Below, piece by piece: positions 12,177 through 24,163 of a DNA stretch of 64,000 bases; within the stretch, counting starts at the first letter, position 1, and every line of letters begins with the position of its first letter. The translations under genes were made by a program, and so were the position numbers. The stretch is from Sanguinoderma infundibulare (Eukaryota; Basidiomycota; Agaricomycetes; Polyporales; Polyporaceae). The stretch is taken from the NCBI GenBank assembly GCA_032821775.1, contig JAVLRN010000005.1, forward strand, positions 1,860,001-1,924,000. The letters run 5' to 3'. The notes below the pieces were generated by a model. It had not been told where the DNA came from, ran no database searches, and worked only from the letters and a program-made list of their open reading frames with translations.

Positions 12177-14094
12177 ATGGTCTTGACGGCTGGGACGTTG
12201 ACCAGAGTTCTTCAAGCGCTTGAGTCAGCGAAGGGGTTGTTCAAGCACGATCCTGGAGCCGGCTCCCAAGTGCGATCGCCAGACGTCCCTGTACCTGTCA
12301 CGCACCTCGCCTTCAACTCCAACTGCACAGTACCGACGTATGCCTTTTCGAATATTGGCCTCCAATCATTCCCTCCTTTCGACCAGACGAAAGCCACCGT
12401 GTATCGCTATCGGCGGCAGCAGTCTGTCAATCTTGGGTCATGGTGAGCGTCATCTCCCCCTTGTCTGCGCCTTGCAGGCAGTCTTCAACACCTTCAACAC
12501 TTCTAGGTTCGTCCACGAGAACTGGATGACACCGTCTCTCTTTATCTGCGCTGCTGGCAGTCAAGTATCTGAGCTCGACATTGCATCTGGCTGGGGATCC
12601 GTTGATGGTGCTCGCGCTGTTCTGGAGAGACATTGGGATACATTCATCAACAGCACCGACTTCCAATACCTTGCGAGCATCGGTATCAACACCGTTCGAC
12701 TGCCGATAGGTTTCTGGACTCTGGGGCCAGACTTCTGTCGAGGAACACCATACGAGGTCGTGGCCGCGGTCTACCAGCATTCCTGGAGTCGGCTCGTACG
12801 GGCTATCAACATGGCTGCTGAGGTCGGCATCGGCGTTCTGATCGATCTTCACGGCGCACCTGGGAGCCAGAACGGACAGCCGCACTCTGGGGTCTCCGAT
12901 GGCCAAGCCGGCCTTTGGGGGAACGACGTACACAAGAGCAAGACTTTGGACGTCCTCGCGTTCCTTACTCGTCAATTGGCTATGGTCACGAACATTGTCG
13001 GCATCCAGATCCTCAACGAGCCAAACGATGTGGAAGAACTGCTTGACTTCTGTAAGTTGTGCCCTGGGATGGACCACGATGTACTAACTGTTACTTATCC
13101 TCGCAGACGCAACAGCTATTGATACCATGCGACGAACAGACCCCGCGGCGGCGTCGTTTCCCCTGTACCTCCATGATGGCTTCGACTTGGGACGATTCAG
13201 CGACTTCGTTGCCAGCCGTACCGACTTCGTCGTCGAGGACCATCATTCCTACTTCGTGTTCACTTCACTGGACGAGTCGACACCGGCGTCCCAACATACC
13301 TCCAACATCCATGACAGCATTGCTCGGTCACTGGCTCACGCATCTGCCCGTCAACGAAGAAACCTGGTTGTCGACGAGTTCTCCTGCGCGCTGACCGACC
13401 AGAGCTTGGTGAACGAGGCCAATCCTCCTCAGGCCCGCAAGGACTTCTGTCGAGGCCAGATAGAGGTCTACCGGAACAATACCGCCGGTTGGGCGTTCTG
13501 GTGTAAGTCAAGCCCGAGGGTTCCTGCCCAGCCCCGATGCTCATAAGTTCTACAGCGTACGACAAGGAGGATTGCTTCTCCGATCCCGGGTGGTGTTTCC
13601 GGGCCGCAGTGGGAACAAGCCTTCCTTCGTCGTTCTTTCCGTATGGCCAGGGTCATCCTTTTCCAAATCTTTCCACCATCCCCCTCCTCTCCGATATGAA
13701 TGCGGAACGCCTTCCCTTGCATGCTCCATCCTCCACTCCTTCGATACGACAGACCTTCGACGACTCCTCGAGTAATCATCGCCGTCCCATGCGCCAGCCG
13801 CCAGATGTGCGCCAGCGCCGAAGTCGCGCTTCGGGGCCCAACGACGACTCCGACCCTCTGCCGGACGACCCTATCCAGCGCGCTATCTCGAAAGGTTACT
13901 CCGATGGTTTCCTTACGGCGAAGACGTTCGCGCTCTTCGGGATGTCGAAGCTAGGTTTCACCGGACAGTATATTCGTGATAGCATCGCGATGCTTGGCTC
14001 CAGTATTATTGAGTCTGGGACAGAGCATTATTACGAGCATTGGTTCGTGCAGGGCCTGGTCGACGGGGAGACCCTTATTGCTTCTTATATGTAG
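12177..14094 (+). CDS. GH5 exo-1,3-beta-glucanase-like protein with C-terminal extension
   Basis: Exons 12177-12442, 12507-13051, 13107-13502 and 13556-14094 give 581 residues. The (beta/alpha)8 GH5 core runs from about residue 75 (SVNLGSWFVHENWM) to 440. Visible motifs are NTVRLPIGFW, VLIDLHGAPGSQNG, the acid/base glutamate in ILNEPND (about 260) and the nucleophile in VVDEFSCAL (about 360), so both catalytic residues are present. The fungal GH5 exo-beta-1,3-glucanase style (SELDIASGWG, GSQNGQPHSG) is clear. No N-terminal signal peptide is seen from the chosen ATG, so secretion is uncertain or the true start lies elsewhere. The last 130 residues form an Arg/Asp-rich linker and a small helical segment unlike a carbohydrate-binding module. 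An alternative intron at about 14090-14136 would replace the stop with about 14 more residues. Confidence 0.82.
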
Positions 14095-14519
14095 GTCCTC
14101 CGTCGGCGCTATGATAGTACTTACGAAGATGTATCAGCGTATGGGTACGAAGACGTGCCATCTGTATTGGAATGTGATTCCTGACAGCGTGGCAGCGGTT
14201 CAACAAAATATGAGTCCGGTAAGAGCCAATATTCCTCGTCCGAGGAGGACAGAGAGGAACGACCTGTGATGGAGGCAAGGACTCGGAGTGAAACTCTGTC
14301 GGTTAGATACCAACACATCATCAGGTCACGTGACAAGAATTTCATGCAGTCGGAAAGATGGGCGACGGCCGACAGCTTGCAGCTGTCCTCGACGGCTCTG
14401 TCTCCCAGCCGGCACGACTCCTTCGTCTTCGCTCGTTACTGTATCTCTTACGATTCAATGCGCCATTAAGAGTTAGATAAAACACCCACTTCACCCTCCC
14501 GGTCAAGTCTCTCCCAGCC
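14095..14519. other. Intergenic region
   Basis: These 425 bases hold the 3' end of the GH5 gene and the promoter and leader of the mitochondrial IF2 gene. No further gene is recognised. The last 60 bases before the start codon are rich in C and T. Confidence 0.5.
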
Positions 14520-17500
14520 ATGCGCCGTTCCCTCCGGATTGCGAGACTAGGTATTCGCTCAGCGTCCACCGCGACACAAACTAAGGTGTGTAGGACGGAA
14601 AAAATCATGTTTATGATGGTTCCTCACCTATTTGTAGCCAAAATGGCTGTATGAGGCGCAAGCTAGCCCGTCCGTACCTCAAAGCAGGAGCTGGGGGAGA
14701 CCACCGGAGGCAACGCCTCAGGGTGATCAACCCTCATCCCTCCCCCAACGGCGTTCCTGGGAACGTCCTGCACCCCGTCAACAAGCCGGATCATCAAAAC
14801 TGAAGGACCTTCCCGAATTCATCCGTCCTCGCACCGCGAGCGGTAACCAACAAGACAAATGGTCCAGGTCTCAACAGGCAACTTCCTCATCTTCCAGAAT
14901 GCCCAAGGCTGAGCCTTCGGGATTCTCGGCCCTGGGCAACATCCTTCATTCAGACCGCATACAGAAGGCGTCTGCAGCTCTTGAAGAAGATGCAGAGAAG
15001 GTGCGCTCCAACAAGGTCGATGGGGTTGAAGCTGGGGAATCGGAAGGTCGGGGCGAGAAAGCACGTGGGGCACAAACGTGGACCCCTGGTCCGGAGACTG
15101 ACGAGAGGCATGACCCGCGAAGTCGGCAGAAACGCTCCCAGTACAAGGAGAGGGGTTCCCTGCTGTCCCGATTCGGCCAGGATTTCCAGATCCCGAGTCA
15201 TTCGAAAACTTCTCGCACGTCTTCCGTCCAGGGAGTTACGAAGAAGGAGAAGATTGCAAAGGCTCCCAAAGCTGCCAAACAGGTGAATGTAGATGTGTTC
15301 ATACCAAGCGTTGTCTCTGTGGGCAACTTGGCGAGATTGTTGAACGTAACATTGGGTATGATTGCATTGATCTTTCGCGCATTTGTTACTGAGTTGGCTA
15401 TCCCCGAAGATACCCTCCGCCGGAAGATGATTCGAGTCGGGATGGAATCTGAGGCTTCTCACGACCACAGTAGGTGGAGTGCCACTTGGACTATGAACGT
15501 TCCTTCATTTGTCCGACAGTGCTCACGTCCGAATATGCGTCATTGCTGGCCTTGGAGTTCAACCGAAACCCCGTCATCAACGACGAAGCTGCGTTCGACA
15601 TCTTTCCACCGTGAGTTCCAACCAAAAGTTTTGTTCTTATGTGATCTCACGTAACCGTTTATAGGCCAGCGCACTCGCAGTCGTCCACTTTGTCAGAACG
15701 TCCGCCTGTAGTCACGATCATGGGACACGTGGATCATGGCAAAACCACGCTACTCGACACTCTGCGGTCGACGTCCGTCGCGAAGGGTGAAGCAGGTGGG
15801 ATCACGCAACACATCGGTGCTTTCTCTGTCCCTGTGCCGACCAGCGGCAACAGTTCGGAACCAACCCGGACCATCACCTTCCTGGACACCCCTGGCCATG
15901 CTGCGTTTTCAGCAATGCGAGCTCGAGGCGCGAGCGTGACCGACATCGTGGTGCTTGTTGTTGCCGCGGACGACGGCATTATGCCGCAGACCCGTGAGGT
16001 GCTCGACCTCGTGAAGAACTCTAAAGTGGGTCTCGTCGTGGCGATCAACAAGGTAGACAAGCCTGGTGTCGACGTTGTAAGCTATTTCCGCCTATACTAT
16101 CGGGTGCAGTTTCAAAAATTTGGCATTAAACGCTATCCCTGTAGACGAAGGTCGAGCATGCTCTACTTGCTGAGGATGTGCAGCTGGAGACCTTCGGTGG
16201 CGACATTCCCTGTGTCCCTGTTTCCGGACTCACAGGTCAGGGTCTTGACCAACTGGTTGAAACGATCTCCGCGGTCGCAGAGATGCAAGACTTGCGCGCG
16301 GAGCGCGAAGGGATGATCCAAGGCTACGTTCTCGAATCGAAGGTCACAAAGGGTCTCGGGTGAGTCTGTTTCTCCCGTCTGGTTGTAGGCAGGCATGAGC
16401 CTGACCAATGTGCCCTCAGGCCGACTGGCACGGTCCTTGTCCTGCGAGGAAACCTCAAGCCTGGGCAGCATCTGATCTGCGGCACAACCTCCGCGAAGGT
16501 TCGCTTGCTTACCGATTCAAACGCCAAGGCCGTAAAGGTGGCGTATCCGGGGATGGCCGTGACAGTATCTGGATGGAAGGAATTACCGAATGCCGGCGAT
16601 GAAGTTCTTACAGGCTCGGAGTCGGACATTAAGAGGGCATTAGCGAACCGCGCCCGCAAGGCCGAGATGGAGTCTACCCTCGCTGATCTTGAAGCCATTA
16701 ACGAGCAGCGGCGCGCCGAGCGGGAGAAACGCGAGGCAGAAGAAGAGGGCAACGACAAGCCTTCTGTGCAGCCTGAGGGTCCGAAGGAGCTACGCCTCGT
16801 CATCAAAGGCGATGTCAGCGGGAGCGTAGAAGCCGTCGTGAACGCGCTGGAGGTGATTGGAAACGACGTCGCGCGCACGAAGATCATTGCGACTGGCGTC
16901 GGTGATGTGACCGAGACAGACGTCATGCGTGCAAAGGCTGCTGAGGGTAAGTAACCACCCATTCCCTTCTTCATCATTAATATTGATCGCTGCTTCTGAG
17001 CCGCTGCATAGCTAATGCGCTTCTCCGTTTCCAGGCGTGGTCGTCGCGTTCTCGGTCAAAGTCCCGCGCGCGATCGAGAACGAAGCCGCATCGCAGCACG
17101 TCCCAATCGTGTCCTCGTCCATCATCTACAAGCTCATGGACGCCGTCACCCAGAAGGTCATCGAGCTCCTCCCGCCGATCATCGAGAAGCGCGTGACGGG
17201 CAAGGCGACGGTGCTCCAGCTGTTCGACATCGGCCTCAAGGCCAAGAAGACGATGCAGGTCGGCGGCTGCAGGGTCTCGGACGGTGTCGTCGAAAAGAGT
17301 AAGCTGGCCCGCGTCGTGCGCAACGGGGAGATCGTTCACGACGGTGAGTTTTTGCGTCTCGCGTTTTCTAGAGTCGCCTGTGCAGTGGTCGCAGTCGAAT
17401 AGTATAACGCAGCCTGTGGTCGTGTATCCATCATTTGAGCTTTTCTGACGAGAGTGCGATTGCAGGTCGTCTCGATACCCTGAAGCAGCACAAGAAGGAC

Positions 17501-17617
17501 ATGCTGGAAGTCGCCAAGGGTACTGAATGTGGCATGAACCTCGCCGGTTTCAACGACCTCCGCGTCGGCGACATCATCGAGATGTACGAGGAGGTCTCGC
17601 TGCCAGGAAAACTATGA
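14520..17617 (+). CDS. Mitochondrial translation initiation factor IF-2
   Basis: Exons 14520-14585, 14638-15355, 15410-15469, 15520-15610, 15665-16076, 16145-16359, 16420-16946, 17035-17343 and 17466-17617 give about 849 residues. The first exon codes a basic presequence ([20 protein letters not shown]) typical of mitochondrial import. A charged linker follows, then the IF2-specific segment ([37 protein letters not shown]). The GTPase domain has G1 GHVDHGKTT (about residue 330), the switch region [17 protein letters not shown] and NKVD. Domains 2-4 follow, including [13 protein letters not shown] and the C-terminal [24 protein letters not shown]2 places initiator fMet-tRNA on the mitochondrial small ribosomal subunit. 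The intron 15356-15409 is 54 nt, in frame and has no stop; it was called because splicing restores the conserved sequence. Length fits fungal homologues. Confidence 0.93.
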
Positions 17618-17882
17618 TATGCGTCTTATAATCTCACCGTCTTTAATGCTCTAATGGACTTGGCTGGTTTTAGAATGTAGATCCGTAGACGCATAGATCG
17701 ACCGTGTCATTGGTTATGCATTATACACACACTGCTCTTCTACACTCTACATGGGTAGTACATGGTCCGTTCGTGGGCTGCTGTACGTATTTATGGCACA
17801 GTTCAAACTGTTTTCAGTGACGTGCACTGTTCACCAAATAATTCCGGTTCTCGGACCATGCATGGCATGAGCACATGAGCCC
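17618..17882. other. Convergent 3' intergenic region
   Basis: These 265 bases lie between the stop codons of mitochondrial IF2 (+) and the CHORD protein (-). AT content is higher than in flanking coding DNA and no gene is seen. It should carry both polyadenylation regions. Confidence 0.5.
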
Positions 17883-19436
17883 TCATGTACGTGTCTTGTT
17901 GGCCTGGTCCAAGACGAGGTCCTTCGCGCCAATGGTGCCCGTCCGACCGCCGACGCCGAAAGTGAAATTGATGTTGCCGAGGTCGCGGTCCGTCTTTTCG
18001 AGCAGCGTCCAGCTGCGGTTATCCTTCTTCTTGAGCTTCAGTTCAAGCTATAGGGCGTGCCGTCGTCAGTCCGTTGCACGTCAACGTCAGCTGTCAGACA
18101 AGCATAACGGCGAGCGAGCCGATGTGGGCTGTCACCGCATGCGCGTACCTTGGTGCCGAAAAATTTGAATGACGATCCGTCGACGTCAACGGGGCCCCAG
18201 AGCTGGAGCGTCTTGCGGAACCGCTTCGAGCCCGGGAGGTAAAGGTCGAGGAAGACCTGTGGGATTGTGCGCGATGTGTCGCTTTAGTTTTAGAACGCGC
18301 CATACAACAAACAGGGCTCTCGGGCGGGCCCGGACACACCTCAGTCTCCTCTATTTTGACGGTGCTCGTACTCGGGTCGGCCTTCTTAGCGAAGACGGAG
18401 GCGTGGACCTCGGTCGGCGTCTGATAGTGGTCAATGCGACACTGTGTGAACTCTTCCTGCTGCTGGGATGCACGGCACACGACTCTGTCAGCAGACTGGG
18501 CCACAGGTAGGGAGAGCTGGCCGGCGTCCCGACGCATAACCGGGCATGATTGAGTTGTAACTGACCGTGGCAGCCTTTTTCTTGGGGACGAAGACGTGCG
18601 CGCCTTTCTTGCACCCCTCGATCTTGAGGAACTCGTCGAACTCTAGCACTCGCCGCTTGCAGCAAAGGTAGCCCTTGGATGTGGTGAGGACGGCGGAAGG
18701 GATTGGCCCGGTTCGCAAACGGTACGTACTTTGCTACCTTCGTGAAAAATGGGCTATATGCGGGGAGTTAGCGGACAGATGATGACGTAGGAGCGAGGGG
18801 TGGGGGGGGATCGCGGGGGGGGGGGGCTTAAAAGAAACCGAGTGCTCACCGGCTTCGGGTGGTACGTGCACTCGCTCTCCTTCCCGCCCTCCTTGCGGTG
18901 CAGGTCGTCGCTCTCGTGCACGACGCTGCACCCGTTGTGTCTGCAAGTCGTCCCCACCGGGACGATCGCTTCAAGGTCGTCCTCCTCCTCTTCGAACTTT
19001 GGTAGGACGGCGGGCTCCAAAGGTGCCTTCGAGGCGAGTGTGGGCGTGGCCGTGCCCGAAGGAGCGGACGAATACGTCTCGGCGCCGCCGGCGGAGGAGG
19101 TCATCTTGAGGTCGACCTGGGGCGCGGCCTTGGGTGGCGGGGCCTTGGGTGCCTCATCGGTATGCTGACCCGCAGTGCATCCCTGCCAGGCATCGATAGA
19201 GAGTGAGCCATTCGGTTCTCCGGACGCGCGCACGCGAGGACGGGCACTACGCGACGGACCTCGATGGCCATGAACTCATCAAAGTCGAGCACGGGCTTGT
19301 TCACGCCCGAGCAGCAAGACCAGGACTTGAGGCCTTCGTGGAAGTTGGGCGCGCCGGGGTGATATGTGCAGCTCTCGGGGGCATTGTTCTCGGGGTCATA
19401 CTCCTGGCCGCATCCCTTGCGAGTACATCGCGCCAT
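17883..19436 (-). CDS. CHORD- and CS-domain Hsp90 co-chaperone (CHORDC1/RAR1-like)
   Basis: Minus-strand exons 19260-19436, 18850-19182, 18730-18753, 18566-18673, 18340-18462, 18149-18256 and 17883-18047 give 345 residues, close to animal CHORDC1 (332). The first CHORD (residues 1-65) starts CTRKGCGQEYDPENN and holds the zinc ligands SCTYHPG, FHEGLKSWSCC and DFDEFMAIEGC. The second CHORD (about 130-210) repeats the pattern: CRHNGCSVVH, CTYHPKP, FHEGSKGYLCC and FDEFLKIEGCKKG. A CS (p23-like) domain follows at about 214-305 (VHASVFAKK, LDLYLPGSKRF, LELKLKKKDNRSW). Proteins with CHORD plus CS bind Hsp90 with SGT1-type partners. One exon is only 24 nt (18730-18753, coding PIFHEGSK) and is needed for the conserved motif. 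The first donor is an unusual GTCCGT. The acceptor before 18462 is a CAGCAGCAG tandem. Confidence 0.92.
18786..18830. repeat. Poly-G tracts inside a CHORD-gene intron
   Basis: The intron at 18754-18849 contains several runs of G on the + strand, the longest about twelve G in a row near 18815. On the transcribed minus strand these are poly-C tracts and give the intron a long pyrimidine stretch. Such runs are also prone to sequencing error. Confidence 0.7.
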
Positions 19437-22400
19437 GAGTGGGGAGATGGAAGGTGGATGGATGCTGGTCTCGTGTGGCCTGAGTGGCTGCAGAGATGGA
19501 GGAGGAGACAGAGAGACCGACCTTTGGGATGCGGGGTGGCGGCGCGGGGACCGAACAGGCAACAGCGATCGAAGATACCAGAATTGGCACGCGCCCGGGC
19601 ACGTGAGTCGCGCCTCCTCATTCAACGCGTCGCGTCGCGCCAGGGCTCTCCACACTAGTCGGCGTGTCGGGCGGCGGCCATGCGTGCACCTGCCCCGACA
19701 TACCAACAGTGTTTCTCTAATTTTCCCCCCGATCTCTCGCCCCCACGCAATGTCCGGCATCGTCGGGTCGTCCCCAACACAGATGAAGCTCTAACTTATC
19801 AAGGTCTGACAGGCAGGTCAAACGACACGCCGCACGACATTCTCGTGGCCTCACACGGATTCCACCGGCTGCAGTGACAGACCCTTGGTACCGCTAAGCT
19901 TGCATGAACGTGCGCGCGCCATTAAGCAGTACTTAATGAATATTCTTCCACCACGCTCTACGTCCACAAATAAACCATACGCCTCGTACCCCCTGGTGCG
20001 AACGAAATCCTCCTATGCACAGAGTTCTTGTAAAATCCACCGTCTGGGCCTCGACGTTCCGTTCGCTATGTACTCGCCAATAGAAGGTCGGAAATGAACC
20101 ACATCGCCTCTGTACACGCTTCTTCAGAGTTCGGGGGTGCCGCGGACGCCGTGTAACACCGTATGCTGCATAGATGCTAGCTTTGAGTTCGTGAAAGAAA
20201 GGAAATAGACGTCACCCGGCTCCTACATGAACGAGCAGGGCAAAGTCCATGACGCGACAACCCTGCGACCAAGATTGGAAGCCACTCTACGTGGCCCTGG
20301 GCGTCGGGCTCAACAGGCCATAGACGACGGGGGTTTAGACGTAAGTGCCGGAGTCTGGTCGGACTCCTGCATCCTTGCGCGCCGCACCAGGCCGCACCTT
20401 GAGACCGCACCGGGCCTTCCCAAGCAGCGGGGGATCCCGATTTTGGCTGTGTTCTAGATGTCAGAGGGCTGGAAAGGACGGGACAACTTCCAATTGCCAT
20501 CCCCTAACGCCTGTCCACGCCCGTGTCCGCAACGCCTGCTTATCCACCGGTTCGATACCACCAAGGACCCCCCGAAACTCGTGTTTTCATCGTGCTCGAC
20601 ATCCGCCCTCCTCTGGGCTCCTTTGCGTCCAAACCGTCCCTCAGGAGCTCGCCTTCCGCCGGCGACGTCTAATGTTCCCATCGGGTGCCCTGGCCTGACA
20701 AGCAAGCGGCGTCAACTTCACCCCGCCCTGTTGCGCGTCCGAGCTTGTTCTTCATGAGGCTCGTTCTTTCCCCCTTCTGCTCGCCGACGGCATCGCGCCT
20801 CCGGAACACGTCATGGTCCAGTCCCCCAACCCCTCGCCCTCCAGCATGACAAGGTCGGGAGCAAGCCGTACTGATGCCGCCTTCCTGGGGCCCCAGTCGA
20901 CCGACAGCCAGCGGACTGCGGACCCTCCCGCCGTGCTTCTCCACACTTCCAGAATTGTCGAGGAATCATATCGCGCTGTGAGACCCCAGGATCCAACTCC
21001 GCGACGCTCCGGCTCCGCGCACAGCACTGATCCCAAGGGCAGAACACGGGATCCTCCATTTGGTCCACGACGACCTCTCGGGATCCTCGACGGAGGTGGA
21101 ACCGGCGACGGACCACGATGACCTCGGAGGCGGAACGGCATCGAGAGATGAAGGGACAGGACGACCCGGCAAGTAAGTACCTCCTTTGCCTCTCCCGAGT
21201 CCCATCCCCGTTTCTAGTGGAGATTATCTGAGGATCTGCAGCCATCCCATGACGGCTGCGACCGGAGAATTTCCCCTCCGAGCTCGCGATACCTACGGTC
21301 AGCGGTCGCGTCAATCCACCTATAGAGCGGCTGTGGCTCTCACCGTTCCGAATCCACGTCCCGAAGCCCAAGCAACGGTGGGAGTCCGCCTTCTCGATTC
21401 TATCCTGCTCGACCCTCGTGCGGTGGTTCTAGTTCTGTCTCCTCCACTGGCGCAACGTTCGAGGCCGCTTCCTTCAAAGCTTCAGAACCGGCGTCGGACA
21501 TCGCCTGGGACATACAAGGCAGCATTTGGCTTCGCAACGATTGGAACACGCACCTCTAGATGCCAGCCCATCCCTCCAATATCCTTTTCGGCTCCTCGAT
21601 CGGGGATTCCTGACCATCTCCCGTGATGCACGGGTGGCTCGCTGGCCGTTGCCCAGCCTGACATTCTGGTGCACGGCGTGGGTTGGGTCTGCGACAACTT
21701 ATGGCATCAGCACTATTTCCCGCAGCAGATTTAGCTCGTTATGGCACTGTGGCCACCCCGTTCTCCCATAGGATCAAGGGTCGGTCTTCGGAACCTTGCG
21801 TTCGCCGTTGCAGTGAGCGGTGCTCCGGTTCGCAGACGAACGGCGTTCACGTACCGCATACCCCTCCAGCGCCCTCCTCGAACGGAACGATGACAGAAAG
21901 AAGACTGCCCAATCCATGCCCAAGGAAGATCGGAGACGAGTAGAAGGTGAGTGCAGTAGGACCTGAGCGTGTAGAAGTGAGATAACCAAGACATGCCACA
22001 GGAGGACCTCAGCTTCCCCAAACGCTCGCCGATCGTGGCCCCACCGAGCCTGGTGTAGCGCAGGAATCGACGCCTACGTCTGGGGGCGTATCCCCACAAC
22101 CCACGAAAGGCCATTTAAACAGCCAACTAAGGCCAGGGCGCGTCGTGGGCCTCAGCGCCGCTCGTCGCACTCCCGAACTTAGTAGTCACTCGGCGAAGCG
22201 CGTAACTGTGACCGCGAGGGTCCACGTACGTGGTTCGACATGCGCCGGCCAGCGGCCTCCTCGTTTGCACACTCTCGAGTCTATCTACACTATGCTCATT
22301 TGTGGCGAATGCGTGAAGCTCTCAACCTCGCTCGGACAGCGATTGGGCCATCGTGCCCTCGCCCGCCGCCCTCCGCAGGGTCGAGAAAACCCTCAGGCGT

Positions 22401-22812
22401 CGATCCTCCTCGCTTAACGCCACACGCTGGAACCATTCAGTGGAAGGCTGTGGAGTCATGGGCCCCCGTGCCGTTCTCGTGTCCGCCCTTGATGTTGAAG
22501 ACGCGGACATGGCCGGTAACATGAGCAGTTGCGTGTGTCTCAGTGTGCTTAGTTGACGTCCGCGCTGCCTTTCTCAGCAAATGCAGAATATACGTGGCCC
22601 GCCCAACTCAGCTTTCAGCGTGCAACGGCAGGGAATCGGACACACTTGACGCGGAGCTGCGCGCAATCACCCTGAACTGAGTGCTAGAACTGGCGCAGAC
22701 GCCGCCGCATGGCGATCTATGGTGCTCTAACTTCTATGCATGTACACGTATGGTATCGTAAATTACTACTTTGGGGCGCTCACAGGGGGAGCATGACCTC
22801 GGATGACGGACG
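19437..22812. other. 3.4-kb region without recognised genes
   Basis: This lies between the start of the CHORD gene and the 3' end of the carrier-like gene, both on the minus strand. Base composition stays GC-rich and short open frames occur in all frames. The longest (for example 20811-21371 minus, 20813-21121 plus, 21186-21626 plus) code Pro/Ser/Arg-rich sequence with no family motif. I could not join them into a spliced model that keeps a conserved domain. No terminal repeats, target-site duplications or reverse-transcriptase motifs were seen. It could be decayed coding or transposon sequence, or a fast-evolving gene that I cannot recognise. Confidence 0.4.
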
Positions 22813-24163
22813 CTACGATAGACCGGGCCCAAACGCTTCCCACACGAGAAACCCCACCCCCCAGGGTCCCACCCGGCCCAGCGTCCGCAGGGCAGTGTTG
22901 AGCCGCCGGCGCACCCGCGAAGTAGACGGGTCGTGCGGAATGTGCGCGGGGTTCGCAAAGAACGACAGCACGCCGTCCTCGCGGGCCTTGTGCAGGACGA
23001 TGCCCGCGATCGAGTGCTGGGCGCGCACGGGCGCGAGCCGGTCGTGGTGAACCGCCTTGCGCATCGCGTCCCAGGGGCGGCACGCCATCTCGTACGCAAG
23101 CCCGGCGACGGCCCCGCCCACGACGAGCGTGGCCGCGTGCACGACGCGCGGGGTGTGCTTCCGGACGGCGCGGAAGCGCTTGTCGGAGTCGGAGCCAAAC
23201 AGTGACGCGTCCGGGAGGTCGTGGTCGAGAAGCGCTTGGGACATGGACTTGGTCTCGACGGCGCACCGGCGGGTCACATCGAATATGGCGAAGAAGACCG
23301 CGAAGCCTGGCGCGATGGGTGGGCAACTTCTGTTCAGAAGAGGGGTTCCGGAGAGAGAGAAAGACGCACGATCGCAGAAGACGTTTGTACGTACCACAGA
23401 TGTCCTTCGCACAGCCCCAGCCCCAGCCCTCCCAGCCACGGCCCGCCATCTCGCCCACCTCACGCATCCAGTCGCGCACCTGGCGCGCCTCCCGCATCTG
23501 CTCGGCGTGTGCGATGGGGGTTGTGGGCGCGGTCTTGAGGAAGACCTCCTTCCATGCGTCGCTCCAGCCGGTCGCAGGGGATGTGCCCTCGAGCGCGAAG
23601 CGCATATTCTCAGCAGGGGCGGCGAGAAGGGCTTGCGCGCCTCCCGCGCAAGCTCCCGAGACGGCGGCGAGGGTGGTCGGATTAGAGGCGAGGTGGGGCT
23701 CGAGGCGGCTGGACACTTCGGAATATGTAGACCAGAGGACGATGCCGAGCAAGCCGTTGACGAGCATGGGAGGCACGAAATGCTTGGGAATCACCGACCA
23801 CTAGCGTCATCAGTTCGTGGTCAGCCTGGGGTGCGCCGGGACGATGATAGATCGGAAGGGAGACGTACGCCATGTTCTTTCACGAGCCACGAGACGTACT
23901 GAGGCGAGAGCGATTGTCCATGACTGTCTGCGAGGCCGCGCAAGGAATGCCACCCGGAAACTGGGTGTCGTGATGGGGTGTTCGTTCAAGGGTGCTTGCG
24001 TGATAGGTGATAGATGGGGGAACGTACCTTTGGAGGGACGGAAGAGCCTTACTGGTCTGGAGAAGTACAGAGCGATGCTGCGGGTTGCGGTCCGGGCGAG
24101 AGCAGCATAGAAAGAGTTAGACTGCTGCTGTTGTTGTATGCCGTCGTCATCCTTGGTCGACAT
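22813..24163 (-). CDS. Mitochondrial carrier (SLC25)-like membrane protein
   Basis: Minus-strand exons 24028-24163, 23869-23960, 23395-23800 and 22813-23306 give 375 residues. Three carrier-type modules are visible, each with a degenerate signature: SRPVRLFRPSK near residue 40, AAPAENMRFALEG near 130 (matching Px[DE]xx[KR]) and CRPWDAMRKAV near 285. The phrases AKDICGFAVFFAIFD and VIPKHFVPPMLVNGLLGIV look like the even-numbered helices. The signature is poor in the first repeat and the loops are long, so this is a divergent member whose substrate cannot be named. It should sit in the mitochondrial inner membrane. The intron 23307-23394 was placed so that the conserved CGF(A)VFF junction is restored. 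It is divergent from the ALKBH7-like gene with a 1.9-kb gap. Confidence 0.78.

Noticed and set aside
20545..20570. A GGTTCGATACC string resembling a tRNA T-arm
   Set aside because: No D-arm, anticodon stem or pairing acceptor stem could be found at the right spacing on either strand.
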